Shown here: piece by piece, positions 44,180 through 54,843 of the stretch
Layout of the letters: the number at the start of each line of letters is the position of its first letter
How positions within the stretch are numbered: position 1 is the stretch's first letter
Assembly (NCBI GenBank): GCA_964036275.1
Contig: OZ038433.1
Location: 11,990,446 to 12,054,445 of the forward strand
Reading direction: 5' to 3'
Source: Litoditis marina
Lineage: Eukaryota > Nematoda > Chromadorea > Rhabditida > Rhabditidae
Length of the DNA: 64,000 bases
Notes under the pieces: model-generated
Database searches by the model: none
What the model was told of the DNA's origin: nothing
The model's input: the letters and a program-made list of their open reading frames with translations, nothing else
Program-made: the position numbers and the translations under genes

Positions 44180-44310
44180 TTTTGTTTAGTAACGATAAGT
44201 GCCCCGCCTTCTTAATACTTCTCATTACCACAACATCTGCTGATTGATAGCATTCAACTGCAAAATGATCTATAAACCGAGCTCGATTAGGCACACGGCT
44301 TCCGGGCGAC
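44180..44310 (+). pseudogene. Orphan receptor promoter and exon 1
   Basis: Matches the upstream block and first exon of gene D: AGTAACGATAAGTGCCCCGC, ACAACATCTGCTGATTG, then ATGATCTATAAACCGAGC at 44265. No donor is found at the expected place, and there is no TM1 exon downstream on this strand before gene B begins on the other strand. A relic 5' end. Confidence 0.7.
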
Positions 44311-44548
44311 TGAGGCCGGGATAGCATCCCGACCCGGCTCGGGATGATTCATGCATACGGCCTCAGTTGGTTATACTACTTGAAGGGGGACAGAAAGAAA
44401 AGTTAATATGAAAGAGATGCTCGAGAGAAACACATGAATACTATTTTTTTTTTCAAACTAAGCAACCTATTTTGCATACGATTCACATGTTCTAGTCTGT
44501 TTCGGCGCGCGCAACGCTACGTTTAGGTACCCCGGGGGTACCTAAACT
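44308..44548. other. GC-rich inverted repeats
   Basis: CTGAGGCCG at 44308 pairs with CGGCCTCAG at 44358-44366, enclosing CGGGATAGCATCCCGACCCG. At 44521-44548, GTTTAGGTACCCC is followed directly by GGGGGTACCTAAAC, a compact palindrome. Function unknown; no flanking duplication is evident. Confidence 0.65.
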
Positions 44549-45179
44549 GGCTTTTCTTTCTGCAATCCTTCAAACATTATGATTTTTGATTTTCTTAATA
44601 TTATATGAGTTAAAGTTAGATGAGATATGAGTTGGGAATTGGACATTCTAGTAAGAAAAGGACATATATCAAACTGTCTCAGTTCGATCTTTCATTCAAA
44701 AATTCATTGCAGCCCCCTTTAAACGCGTTATTATAGTTGTAGAGAATGTTCTAGTTTTTTTTTCTGGTTTTGTTTGTGGTAAGAAAATACATGTTGACAT
44801 TTTCGCCGCTGTTGCGTACACTATTCTTAAAATAAAGTACATTCCAGGTGAAGCAGTAAGTAGCGTTCATACGTTTTGTATCTAGATTCTGCGATCGGCT
44901 GCCAAATTCAGCAGTAACAGCATTCCAAGAAGTGCTGTGCGGCAGAAACAGTTGCTGAAAAAAGTAAACGAAGGATCAAACCAAAATTACCATCAAAGTA
45001 ACTCATTATATATGGGATCACAACACAAGAACATAACTTCTTTGTCTTCATTTTTTTGGTTCTCGGAGGTTTGATGAAAAGAAAGAGCGCCCTGCAACGA
45101 ATCTCGGGAATGCAAATAAAAATAAAACATTTCATATTGGCGAAAAAATCCACATGACAACGAATGATCCGAGCCAACA

Positions 45180-48100
45180 TTACTCTTTCTGGCGTACTTT
45201 GACGACGGTGACTTTGTTGGTGAACTCGTTCTCCCTGCTCGAGGATCTACTAGTGAGATGGAGCACTTTCAGGCATCGGAAACGCATCTGAATACACTTT
45301 TAGTCAGTTGCACAGTAACGTGCAACTTGTTGAACACAGAAGAACTCAGAAATGTACATATATAAAGTTCACGATTCTTCATGAGAATGCCAAATTTACA
45401 AATTCTCTTATTTTTACATAAATGTCAATTATTCTATCAATTATGCGTTTCGATGTGCATGGACACGTAAATTTTTCACTGTTAAAGGAGACCGGAATAC
45501 AACTTGAGCAGATATTCAGTTTCGGGCTACTTTTGAATGTATTGAGATCAGAGATCACGAATAACTCGTAAATTAGTTTGATCAGTCCACGTGACATTCA
45601 CATGACAATGCCGCGCGACAGGTGCAACGCGTCTAATTAGAAGTAGGATTCATCAGCTTTAGGGTTGTGTTCCGGTCTCCTTTAACATTTTCGTAAACAA
45701 AGTGTTATGCTTACCTTTTCATTCCGTTGTTACAAAATCGAGGAGGGACTCATAAAAAATGGCAAGTAAGTGAGTGAACATAGTGAACAACATATAAGTT
45801 TGTTTTAGATTATAAATTTCCCCTTATTCGAATTTACTTGAACGTAATTTTATTGAATATGATTGTCCAACTATATACTGATAAAGCTTATTATTATTAT
45901 TATTATTCTACTAATAAAACTCATTAATATGAATATAGCCTTAGACGTGCATACCTGATTGCTGTAGATGAGCACACTAAGAGGAAGTGAGATCTGTGGT
46001 GCGTAGCTAATGAAAGTCTGAAATATGAAAACTATTCTGATTATTTTGGACATTTCAGTGAAAAACTACATTGTTTGTAGTCTTATTAGACCAAACGTAT
46101 CGAATCAGGCCTGGCTCGAAATTCGAAAATTCGAATGCTGAATTTAAGATTAGAATGAAATTTTGATGTATATTAACCATCAATATGATGGGAGTTACGA
46201 ACCCTGTCCCTGTATCTGGTTTTAAATGTTTCTGAGCCCTCCGTATATTAGATTCCATGACTTAGTTGGTCGACGTGATTTCGAGAGATGAGTTTAATCA
46301 GACCATTAACATTTTATTAAAGTCGCTAATGTCCCGTGATAGTTCAATTACCAAGCATGTCGGAGAGTTACGAAAGAAAAAGTCTCGTGTCTACAGTAAT
46401 ACATCAGTCACATTCCTAGCTAAACGGATTATCACGTGTCGCGTGTGCGAAACACACGAAACTTTAGTTTACTAACAAAATATGTACCTACTGCCATGAA
46501 CAGTGTTTTATGGCAGCTCCAGTTCTGATGAAAACTAAGACGACTTGACATATAACATACACTTGTACATTATACATACACTTGCTTGAATAATGACGGA
46601 AACGCGGCGGATCAGACTACAAAAAGAGCAAAACAGAGTGACAGACAATAGTTACAGTGCCCGTGCCGTAAGAGGTTAGGCTTATCAAATTATGTACGGC
46701 CATTTTCGAACTCTTGACATTTGATAAGCGCGGTAAACTGCGAACTATTCTGATATCTGGCTGCGTAGCGATTCTTCCAACCTCATGAAAAATTCATATC
46801 ATCTTCTCATGAGAATCTCATAAACATTTCTTGAACTATTTGCAAACTTTTCATGCGATTGATAAATTCTAAGTTTATAAGATTTTGTCCATGAGGTAAC
46901 TTCATGAGGTTTATTAGGGGTTGCTTCCGCGCCAATGTGACATATAGTGGGTGCCGAATTTATAAATTTCTGTCTCTCGCCGGAATCGAACCTGCGAGCA
47001 AAAGGTTTGTAGCAGGGCGCTAACCACTGCGCCATTAGAGCACATAACGGGCAAGCTTTGGAATCGAAGACATGTGTGTGCACACAGCGGAAAGTGAGAT
47101 ATACAGTACCCTCCTGCCTTTTCGTTGGCAACGACTATAAAAGATTGTATAAAAAATTAAACTTTACCTGAAAGTACAATGTAATAGCTTGTGCGATGCT
47201 CTCTTCGGGTAGTACGGTAATCATCACGGTAACTAGCAGAACCAACTGGAATTCAAATATTCGGTACAGTGAAACTTTTGGCTGTCATACTTTCGGAACG
47301 TTTGGTTCATAGATGACAGAATGGGCAAACCTCTAAAGTTCACATGTTTTTGTAAGACTTCGCTGAAATTTTTTGATCATATACATGTTTTGCCCTAAGT
47401 GTTAGCAAAATCACGCGAAATTTTTCGTATAGCGAGTTCGTTTAAGTCACTGTAGGGGCATTTCGGTACCAGGTTCACGTAAATTTAGGGTCTGGTAAAA
47501 ACGTCCAGTTTCAAGGTTCTATTGTCCCAATTTTCCATATTCACATCACAATGTCCCAATGTCTCATTTTCATGCCCGGTTTGGACTTAGCTAGAACACG
47601 TTACAGTTAGTATAGGAGGAGAGCGTGAGACAATAGGGCGAGAGAGTGTGCTGATGTAAGAGAGCGTCAGACAACGAAATGTTATAGCACAGAACGCAAA
47701 CAAAGAACATCGAATGCCACATTGTGACTGTGAAACGGGACATTGGGACATTCAAATATGACTTTGGGACAATGAGACTTTTAGAGAATCAACCCGTTAG
47801 ATGAATAGACTTTCTCTGATCAATAACTAACCACGTAGATCACCACCAAAAAAGCGCCTTGATAGAGGGTACTTTTCTCTGCTCTGTTGATCAGATTCTT
47901 AGTTTCTCCACTGATTGCGTTTACTCGCTGTTTCCTCAGATGAAAGTAGATTCTAACATAGAGAAGAGAACAGAAAAGAGGGATGGAGTACAAGGTGTAG
48001 TTGACGATCTGAAAGGCTCACAATCATAATAGAGTATTATGCAACATTCATTGTGGTATAATAGTTATTATGTAAACTGCAAGATAACTATCAAGATAAT

Positions 48101-50773
48101 AACTATTTCTCCGTGAAGCTTGAGCTTCCGCGAAGCGAAAACCTTTGATAGTAATCGATCAGTTTATATAATATCGACATCTGTTGACCATCCTGACGAT
48201 TATTTTTGTCTCAGCTAGATAACAAACGTTAGAAAGACCGAATCTTCGACCTTTGTTTCAGTTTGCTGTCGATGAATGCCATATTTTACACATTTCGACC
48301 GTATATATTCTGTATTTACGACACTATTTATGTTAAGATAAGATTTTATGGCAAAACTCCAACTTTGTGCACAGATCCTCTTAGACAATTGCCGTCCAAT
48401 TGACCAGCCACTTTTGTAGCGGCCTCGGCGAGAAAATGTGCAGATTAGAAAGACGCAAATTTCTGCAGCTTCATTGACCTGCATGCTCTCTCACTTTTGT
48501 AGCAGGCCAATCACAGCATTTTTTCGCCAAACGTTCTGAGATAAGACATGACTGCATTCGATTTCAATGGGCAAACATAGTCGACTTTTTATGAGTTCGA
48601 AAACCCACTATACTAGAAGTGAATTGAATATTCACAAAAAGTTGGAATTCTAATTAGGCGTCGTGCACTTTGTCACTGCACGTAGTTCTGCTGTGCTTAA
48701 CATGTTTTACATGACTGTTCAATTGACTAACAGTATGCCGAACTTGATCAACTGAACCTCATGAACTAACACATTTTTATATTTTAAAACCGCTCAATAC
48801 TCGATCTGAAAGAATTTCGAACTTCAGGTGCCGAAAAAAAAAACTCGCCGCTACAAAATCTTCTTCAACGACGGTATCGTAGGTCGAACCGTCCTTCCCA
48901 CTTATTCTTCTCTCTTCTCCCGCATAAAAGTAAACAAACAAACTGAATCCGAACATGGAGGTACCGCTAGTTACCAGTAGAACTGTTACTGTGGACCTGA
49001 AATTTACATAATGTGAATTAGTGGTTTCATAGGGAATGGTGGTATCGGTTATGAAGCTCACTATGTACCTGAATATCATATCTATGAGATCGGCTGATGT
49101 GATTCAACATAATTTATTTAAACGATATATATTAGGGCCAAATTTCAACGCAAACTTACCAGGAAAACACCAAACACACACGAACCAAAGAAAATCATGC
49201 TGTTCGCTCTAAATATGTTTGGTTTTCTTTACCATCAATCATACTTCAGCAGTTCTACTATAGTGCTAGTGTTTTGCGTAGTCACGTGAAACACGTTAAA
49301 CACAGCACAACTCAGAAACGTGCAATGACAAAGTGCACAATACCTCATTAGAATGCTAACTTTACGTGACTGTTCAATTGACTTGTAGTGTAGTCACCCA
49401 CATTTTCGACAATACAGTAGCGATTTTCGGAAAGACGAAACTGGTCAATCGGTCGATACCGAGAATTAGATTCAACACGACGCTATAGTAGGAACAGAAG
49501 ATGGTCACCAGCTGAAAGTTATCTATATGAAAATTTTCTGTTGTTTGCGACACAGCTGAAATCTGATTCATTTCTTGATCACAATAATTCAAGTGAACGA
49601 ATATCGAAAAGAACAAATTTGCGGCCTAATAACTCTTTGAATGTGTGGGCGATTTGGGTATATTTTTCACCTAGTGTCTCTTGAAAAAATCACTGAAAAC
49701 ATCACGGAAACGAAGCTTGCTTCTAGAAGCTGGCACCGTTGCAAATTCATACAAGTGGTGAGCTCAATATGATTCTCATGAGAAAGAGAAACTCATATAA
49801 GTTTCCCATGAGAAAGAGAGACTCATATAAGTTTCTAATGAGAAAGAGAATCTCATACAACTTTTTCACGAGATACATAAACTCATATAAGTTTCTCATG
49901 AGGATGGAAGTATTGCTACGCTGCTAGAGCTCACTCTTGCCACATACGTGCACTGTTCAACTAGTGTAACATTCTCAGTTTGTAATTTTTGCAACTCACC
50001 GCACTGGCTTTATTGAGATACTCGTTGACATAATCGAATGCCTCGGCGGGAATGGAGTAGATTGTGTGCAGAGAAAGACCAGTTATCATTACAACCATGA
50101 ACACAAACATTATCACATAGAAGGAAGTCTGAAAAACTACAGTATGATACAGTAACTCATATAAGTTTTTCATAAGAAAGAGAAACAAAAAAGGAATAGT
50201 TTTTCTTATTTATTCACCAAGAACGACTCCTCGAAAGATTTGTCACACCATAACTGCTTTCTCGCAATTAGTCTATGTACGTGATACGAATCAGAGTGAA
50301 AAAACACAGTATATCGCTATTTTCCACTTTCCTTCTACCGTAGAAAACCAAATACACGAACTTACGTCAAATCGTTTCTTCGGGTCGGTGAGCCCAGCAA
50401 CAAGTACCAATACATTCAGCAAAAGGGAAATAATGTTCACCGAATGATGTGCAGAAAAATATAACCAGAATGCAGAGTCTTTTTCATCGAAAGGTTTAGA
50501 TACTGAAATAATTGGTGTTAGGACAAGGTATTTTCTGATAGCTCTTCCACCTTTGATATCATTTTCGAGACTGAGTATGAATGCAGAGTCTCGTACTTGC
50601 TCATTTTTTCAGTCTCTAGCTATTTTTTCGCAGAAAAACGTTGTTTGTTAAAATGTTCTCCAATAACTTTCAATCAAACTCGTTAACAAACTCGTTAAAT
50701 CGCTCATACTACACGTGTGTTTACATGACCTACCGTTTGAGCCAACATAAGCGGGCCGCGGGTTGTAGATCAT
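45180..50773 (-). CDS. Chemoreceptor gene B (7TM GPCR), complete nine-exon model
   Basis: Minus-strand exons: 50734-50773 (ATG; MIYNPRPAYVGSN), TM1 50366-50502, TM2 50000-50128, TM3 49402-49511, TM4 48855-48996, TM5 47832-48008, TM6 47168-47245, TM7 45955-46017, tail 45180-45287 (TAA). Lengths sum to 984 bp: 327 codons plus stop, no internal stop, GT/AG at every junction. Landmarks: FDEKDSAFWLYFSAHHSVN, VLVAGLTDPKKRF, a YSIPAEAFDYVNEYL loop after TM2, GIDRLTSFVFPK (DRY-like) after TM3, FHLRKQR after TM5, EKSTLYQGAFLVVIYV into TM6, YAPQISLPLSVLIYSNQ in TM7, then a basic, serine-rich cytoplasmic tail. It should act in sensory cilia like other nematode chemoreceptors (inference). Nearly every intron holds at least one MITE. 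Named sr family not resolved. Confidence 0.9.
45295..45395 (-). mobile_element. MITE family 1, partial
   Basis: Contains AGTCAGTTGCACAGTAACG, AACACAGAAGAACTCAG and CATGAGAATGCC in the family's reverse order; the far end is missing. Last intron of gene B. Confidence 0.6.
45482..45685. mobile_element. MITE family 8 (TTAAAGGAGACCGGAA ends)
   Basis: 204 bp. Left TTAAAGGAGACCGGAATAC, right GTTGTGTTCCGGTCTCCTTT. The second copy is at 56096-56299 in the opposite orientation. It lies in the TM7-tail intron of gene B. Confidence 0.88.
46757..46938. mobile_element. MITE family 5 copy
   Basis: Starts TCTGGCTGCGTAGCGATTC, ends GGGGTTGCTTCCGCGCCA; interior TTCTCATGAGAATCTCAT. It directly adjoins a tRNA-carrying MITE in the TM6-TM7 intron of gene B. 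Confidence 0.75.
46943..47139 (-). mobile_element. tRNA-carrying MITE (family 4), reference copy
   Basis: Read on the minus strand: TATAGTCGTTGCCAACG end, then a tRNA-like stretch with TGGCGCAGTGGTTAGCGCC (A-box) and GCAGGTTCGATTCCGGC (B-box), then GGCACCCACTATA. The outer ends are short inverted repeats (TATAGTSGTSGCC), with TA flanks. So the element has both a transposon-type border and an internal RNA polymerase III type promoter. Copies: 21533, 27814, 57549 (minus) and 58138 (plus), with an end fragment at 32316. Confidence 0.82.
47510..47785. mobile_element. MITE family 6 copy in gene B intron
   Basis: Left TCTATTGTCCCAATTTTCC and ACAATGTCCCAATGTCTC; right AACGGGACATTGGGACATTC and TTTGGGACAATGAGAC. 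It lies in the TM5-TM6 intron. Confidence 0.72.
48609..48737 (+). mobile_element. MITE family 1 copy
   Basis: Ends TATACTAGAAGTGAATTG and CAATTGACTAACAGTAT; TM4-TM5 intron of gene B. Confidence 0.85.
49259..49392 (-). mobile_element. MITE family 1 copy next to a splice donor
   Basis: Ends TATAGTGCTAGTGTTTTGC and CAATTGACTTGTAGTGTA. It lies in the TM3-TM4 intron of gene B only about 9 bp from the TM3 exon edge at 49402, leaving the donor GTGGGT intact. Confidence 0.82.
49738..49927. mobile_element. MITE family 5 with amplified internal repeats
   Basis: Contains five copies of an about 30-bp unit (CATGAGAAAGAGAAACTCAT with ATAAGTTTCC between) and the right end TATTGCTACGCTGCTAGAG. Amplification of the unit within the element is not seen in the other copies. 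TM2-TM3 intron of gene B. Confidence 0.75.
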
Positions 50774-50775
50774 TT

Positions 50776-50850
50776 CGTCGTGTACTGCGAATAATCAACA
50801 GCTATATGGCAGCAGAGGGCGGGACTTTACCGTTGTTGACGAGGTAGCAA
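50776..50850 (-). promoter_or_regulatory. Conserved upstream block of gene B
   Basis: Read on the minus strand before the ATG at 50773: AACGGTAAAGTCCCGCCC, then ATAGCTGTTGATTATTCG, then ACGACGAAATGATC. Order and spacing follow the block before gene D. The shared CCCGCC box and the TTGATT after a CTG suggest common regulation. Confidence 0.45.
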
Positions 50851-50856
50851 TTGCTT

Positions 50857-50967
50857 AAAGCAGAACGATTATGTGGACCAATCCTGTGTCAACGGTCCTT
50901 TAAACTGCATATGACAGTGTGAAGAACTGAAGCGTTGCGATGAACCACATAATTGTCCTTCTTCAAA
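50857..50967. mobile_element. MITE family 2 copy
   Basis: Starts AGCAGAACGATTATGTGGAC, ends CACATAATTGTCCTTCTTC. It lies immediately upstream of gene B's conserved block, as the 27513 copy does for gene D. Confidence 0.82.
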
Positions 50968-51105
50968 AAGCATCTTGAGATACCCCACGAGCAATGTCTT
51001 GCGACCTTCTCATGAGATTCCTATGCTTCCACATGAGAAGTTCACGAGTGGCTCATGGGGTGTTCATGAGGTTCTTATGAGGTTTGGTATTTCAACGCCG
51101 CAAGG
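50968..51105. mobile_element. MITE family 5, partial
   Basis: TCATGAGATTCCTATGCTTC and GAGTGGCTCATGGGGTGTTC match the family interior; right end TTTCAACGCCGCAAGG. The left end is replaced by the family 2 element. Confidence 0.6.
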
Positions 51106-53150
51106 ACGAGAAGGTTGAATCACTTTAACCACAACATTAGTAATGAGAAGAAAATAAGAAGAAGAGAGGGAGAATGTCTCCATGAAGTCTACAACTATTC
51201 TCGCCGAGTTTTTGAATTTTGGCGTGTCAGTGTAAAGGGACCCTTCCCCTTCCATTTAGAGGTTTGAGCTGATTCATCGATATTGTTAATATTGAAAAAC
51301 CACAATCATTCATATAGGTGTCAGCTTCATGTTTTTCTCCGTGTTCTTAAAAAGCGGCGCGAACTCGCGCATGTATATACACCGCCAAGTTCACCTACGT
51401 ACAAAGTTTTCAAAATATCCATAAAAACACACAACCATAATTAAAACATGGTCAAAATTACCAATATGAAATGTGTGATGGAAAATTTGCAAGCATCATG
51501 AAAACAGTGAGAGATTTAAGATTGCTGCACTTTAGTAACCCAAAGTCTGTTGACTTTTATTTTGCTCCGTAATAATGCGATTTTTTGAATCTCCTGTACG
51601 TAGGGTTTCAATTAATCTCACAACAGAATGAATGCATTTTTATGATCTGAAAATTATCTATGTTGCATACTATAGAGGTCAGTTTATAACTGAAGAATAA
51701 ATAAATGAACATTAGAGTGAATGAATCACCGTTGAGAACAAAATACAAAGTACAGGACAACATACGGCAACATTTATGGTGGTCTACACTTGTATATTGG
51801 CTAATTCCAAGCTTAAGATAAGTTTAAACATTTACGAAATTCGGATAAAACGACACATGACTAGAGACCAATACACCTGTTGGTGCTCCCTTATGTAATT
51901 ATTGAGATCAGGTGCGAAATAATTAAATTGTTTAGGTTTAGGTTGATGATATACACGGAGAGCAAAGTAACACCATGTGCCTATGAACACAATTAGTGTA
52001 CTCACAAGAGAGCATTTGTGTTCCAGTCTTTTCGTTGACTGATGTGGAAATTTCGCATTTCATACCGACTGAGAAAGAATCTTGCCCGGCGCGCGCCCGA
52101 TTGCTGCGCGGTGCCAGACGGATAACTTCCGTTTTTACAAATGTGCCCGCCGCCGTCAACAAACGGGCAGGCACCCGGCAAAATTTATCAAGTCAACACA
52201 GCCGAATATCACACGTTTTTCACTAACCAGTTCTTTTCATTCAATTAGAAGTTGTAAACACTTCTTATTGCAACTATATAACCGTTTATTCAATTTCTGT
52301 TTCGAATCTCAAAAAATAATTTTTAATAGAAAAGTATTTAATTGAAAGCAAAACAAAAGTATTTGCTCAACAAAAATGTTTTCGAAAAAACATATCTTTT
52401 TTGGCTGTTAGGCAACAGAACTCTTAAAGAAGGTAAAACTTCAAGAGTTCATTTGCCAGAGCGCATATGGGCTAAATGCTTGTGAAACTATCCTCATACG
52501 GGTACCCCCACACATGGTGGGCACCTGCGGTGGCAGGGTAAAAATCCCCCCTTCCTCCCCACGTGGGTCACGGGTTCGGTCATTGGGTCATAAGGATTGA
52601 AAGCACAGCAGAATCATAGGAAAGTCCCCTCGTCAACCCCGATCACTAATAAGCTTGATCCAAGAGACATCTGACGTGGTTAGGTAGTCGTCATCTCGAG
52701 GAGCTCGATAGAAAGGGCATCAGAAAGTCTTAGATGGCAAAAGGGGACGCGCGTCAAAAATTGGAAAGAGCCTTTGTCCTCAACTCTTTGCGGCTTGAAT
52801 ACAAGTCCTCTTATTCCGACTTGGTTAGGTAGTCATCATCAAGTAGAAACATGTAGACAGGCAAGAGTCTCAAGGGTAACCAATAACTGTGTTACAAGTG
52901 GCCGATTGAACACAGGTCACCAATCAATACCGTGGTTTTGGGTATTTTGTGAAAGGAGACATATGAACAACAACACACAATATAACATAGTCAGGAACGC
53001 ACTGCTTACGGACAAGGAAATGAGAATGAATAAATCCACTAATTTCGTCTAAATATACCTAGGTAGATACACATAAGCAGCACGCACCATTTTGAAGCTA
53101 TTGTTTCTCGAAGGGTCGCCAGCACGTATTTGGTAGCGCCGTATTTAGTA
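51106..53150. other. Mostly featureless spacer with one GC-rich minus-strand fragment
   Basis: No gene is supported. Minus-strand 52080-52160 reads TEVIRLAPRSNRARAGQ in GC-rich DNA, which resembles the VIRLA segment at 53155-53262. Palindrome-like CGCGCGCC runs add GC. The region 52490-52930 has no splice-consistent coding. Confidence 0.4.
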
Positions 53151-53154
53151 CGTG

Positions 53155-53262
53155 TTGCACAAATGCGCGGGGAGGTCGATCGTGAGCTGGTTGGGGTTGT
53201 CCGCGGCGAGCCGGATTACTGCCTGCTGCCAACCCGACCTTCCGGCTCGCACTCGGCAGAAA
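53155..53262 (-). pseudogene. GC-rich exon-like fragment
   Basis: Minus strand: GRSGWQQAVIRLAADNPNQL followed by TIDLPAHLC. It shares WQxxxxRLA with the exon at 30510-30746 (QWQNVLRLALG). Composition differs sharply from its flanks. Neither start nor continuation was found. The family is unknown. Confidence 0.35.
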
Positions 53263-53487
53263 TCTATCAGAGAAGCGGAAACTAGTTCAGCATTTTTCTA
53301 AATAGAAATGCACTAGAACCGACATCGGAGCATGCTTATTTTTTTGATTGAAGATATTTGGATACTGTAAATCTTGGGATGAAAGTTGATCAAAAAACGG
53401 TAGATATTATACGAAGGTTATACCTAACGATACTGGTGTCGACGTTTTCATTCGAAGTCGGCACTCACGCGACGTTTTGATTTGCGC

Positions 53488-53690
53488 GGTAGCCATCTTT
53501 CGAAAACCTCATGAGATACCTCATGAGCAACATCTCACGAATTTTGCATAGGATTCTATTCATTTCTGTGCCACAACATTAGAAGCTCACGAGTAGCTCA
53601 TGTGGTATCTCATGAGAAACTCATGAGAAACTCATGAGAAACTCATATGAACTTCTCATGACGTTTGATGGATTGCCACGCCGCCTGGTA
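53488..53690. mobile_element. MITE family 5 copy
   Basis: Starts GCGCGGTAGCCATCTTTCG, ends GATTGCCACGCCGCCTGG; interior has four successive GAGAAACTCAT units, a small amplification like that at 49738. Confidence 0.82.
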
Positions 53691-53778
53691 ACTATTGCGA
53701 GCACGTTCCCGAGTCATCCACGTAACACGAAACTTGTGGAAAACGTGTGAAAAACAATGTCACCACAACCACGTTGTA

Positions 53779-53913
53779 TATACTAGAAGTAAATTGGATA
53801 GTCACGTAAAGTTAGCATTCTAATGAGGAATCGTGCACTTTGTTATTGCACGTTTCTTTGTTCTACTGTGCTTAGCATGTTCAACATGACTGTGCAATTG
53901 ACTTACAGTATAC
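53779..53913 (+). mobile_element. MITE family 1 copy
   Basis: Ends TATACTAGAAGTAAATTGG and CAATTGACTTACAGTATA, 135 bp, TA-flanked. Confidence 0.87.
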
Positions 53914-54843
53914 ATGATTGTTAAAATATAAAAAATTAGATTATTATAGCTTGCTTGATAAACATAGTTTCCCTCTTATCTGAATTACAATTTTGATTGA
54001 GAGAAATTTGCAAAATGTCATGGACTAAACACCAAAACATGAACATTTTTCCTGTGTCGCAATTAGGCTTGATTAATTAGTTTCTAATAAACTAGATTAT
54101 TTTTCAGATTTTCTGTATTGTTATAGGTTGAAGAAACTTTTGTATTTTTATCTGCCTGCGTTTTCGCTTTTTTGTATGTAACCTGTTTCGCGGTGTACAT
54201 AACGTAAATCGCATTTATGAGAGAACATTGCAAAATGAACGAAGAAAAGTAATATTTTCCTATTTGGTTTTTAAGCTCTAAATGATGATACTGCTAAGTC
54301 GAAAGTGAAAACTAGAGAGAGATGGTATTTCTCACAACCTCGTTTTGGAGGTTTATTTATAATTATGGGAATCACCCTTCCTTGTCGAAGACTTTTCAGT
54401 GTCACTGATGTATGTTAATTGAACCGACAATCAAGGCTCTCTTGAGAGGGTCGTGTCGTTTTGAATAGGGTAAGTTGAAGAATTATGTCACATGAACACT
54501 TCACAAACAAAAACATTTGTAGGAGGGAAGTGTAGTTTTAGCTGCTCTCCGTGGGTGTTTTAAATAACTATTCAAGAAAACAACGAATCGTAATCTAAGA
54601 CACGTCTAAAGCAAATTTGTACTACCCCGGGGTCGAACATCTCTCGGAACAAATGGAGGCAAACTTCAGCATAAAACTGCGAGGGTTCGGTTCGGTTGAC
54701 CATCGCAGCCAAAACACTATGAGCAATTTAAACGGTTAGAGTTGACGTCGAGTTTAAAATTCGAATATTTTTCCAGTTCTCAGAGGGGTTCAACTGGTGA
54801 TGACCCAACCCTCCGAGAACAACACCAAAGCCGTCTTGAATCA
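53914..54843. other. Intergenic, no feature seen
   Basis: AT-rich, no convincing exon or repeat. Confidence 0.5.

Noticed and set aside
51064..51255. Minus-strand frame upstream of gene B as an alternative first exon
   Set aside because: The 50734-50773 exon has the right phase, donor and MIYNPRP start shared with genes C and D; this frame has none of these.
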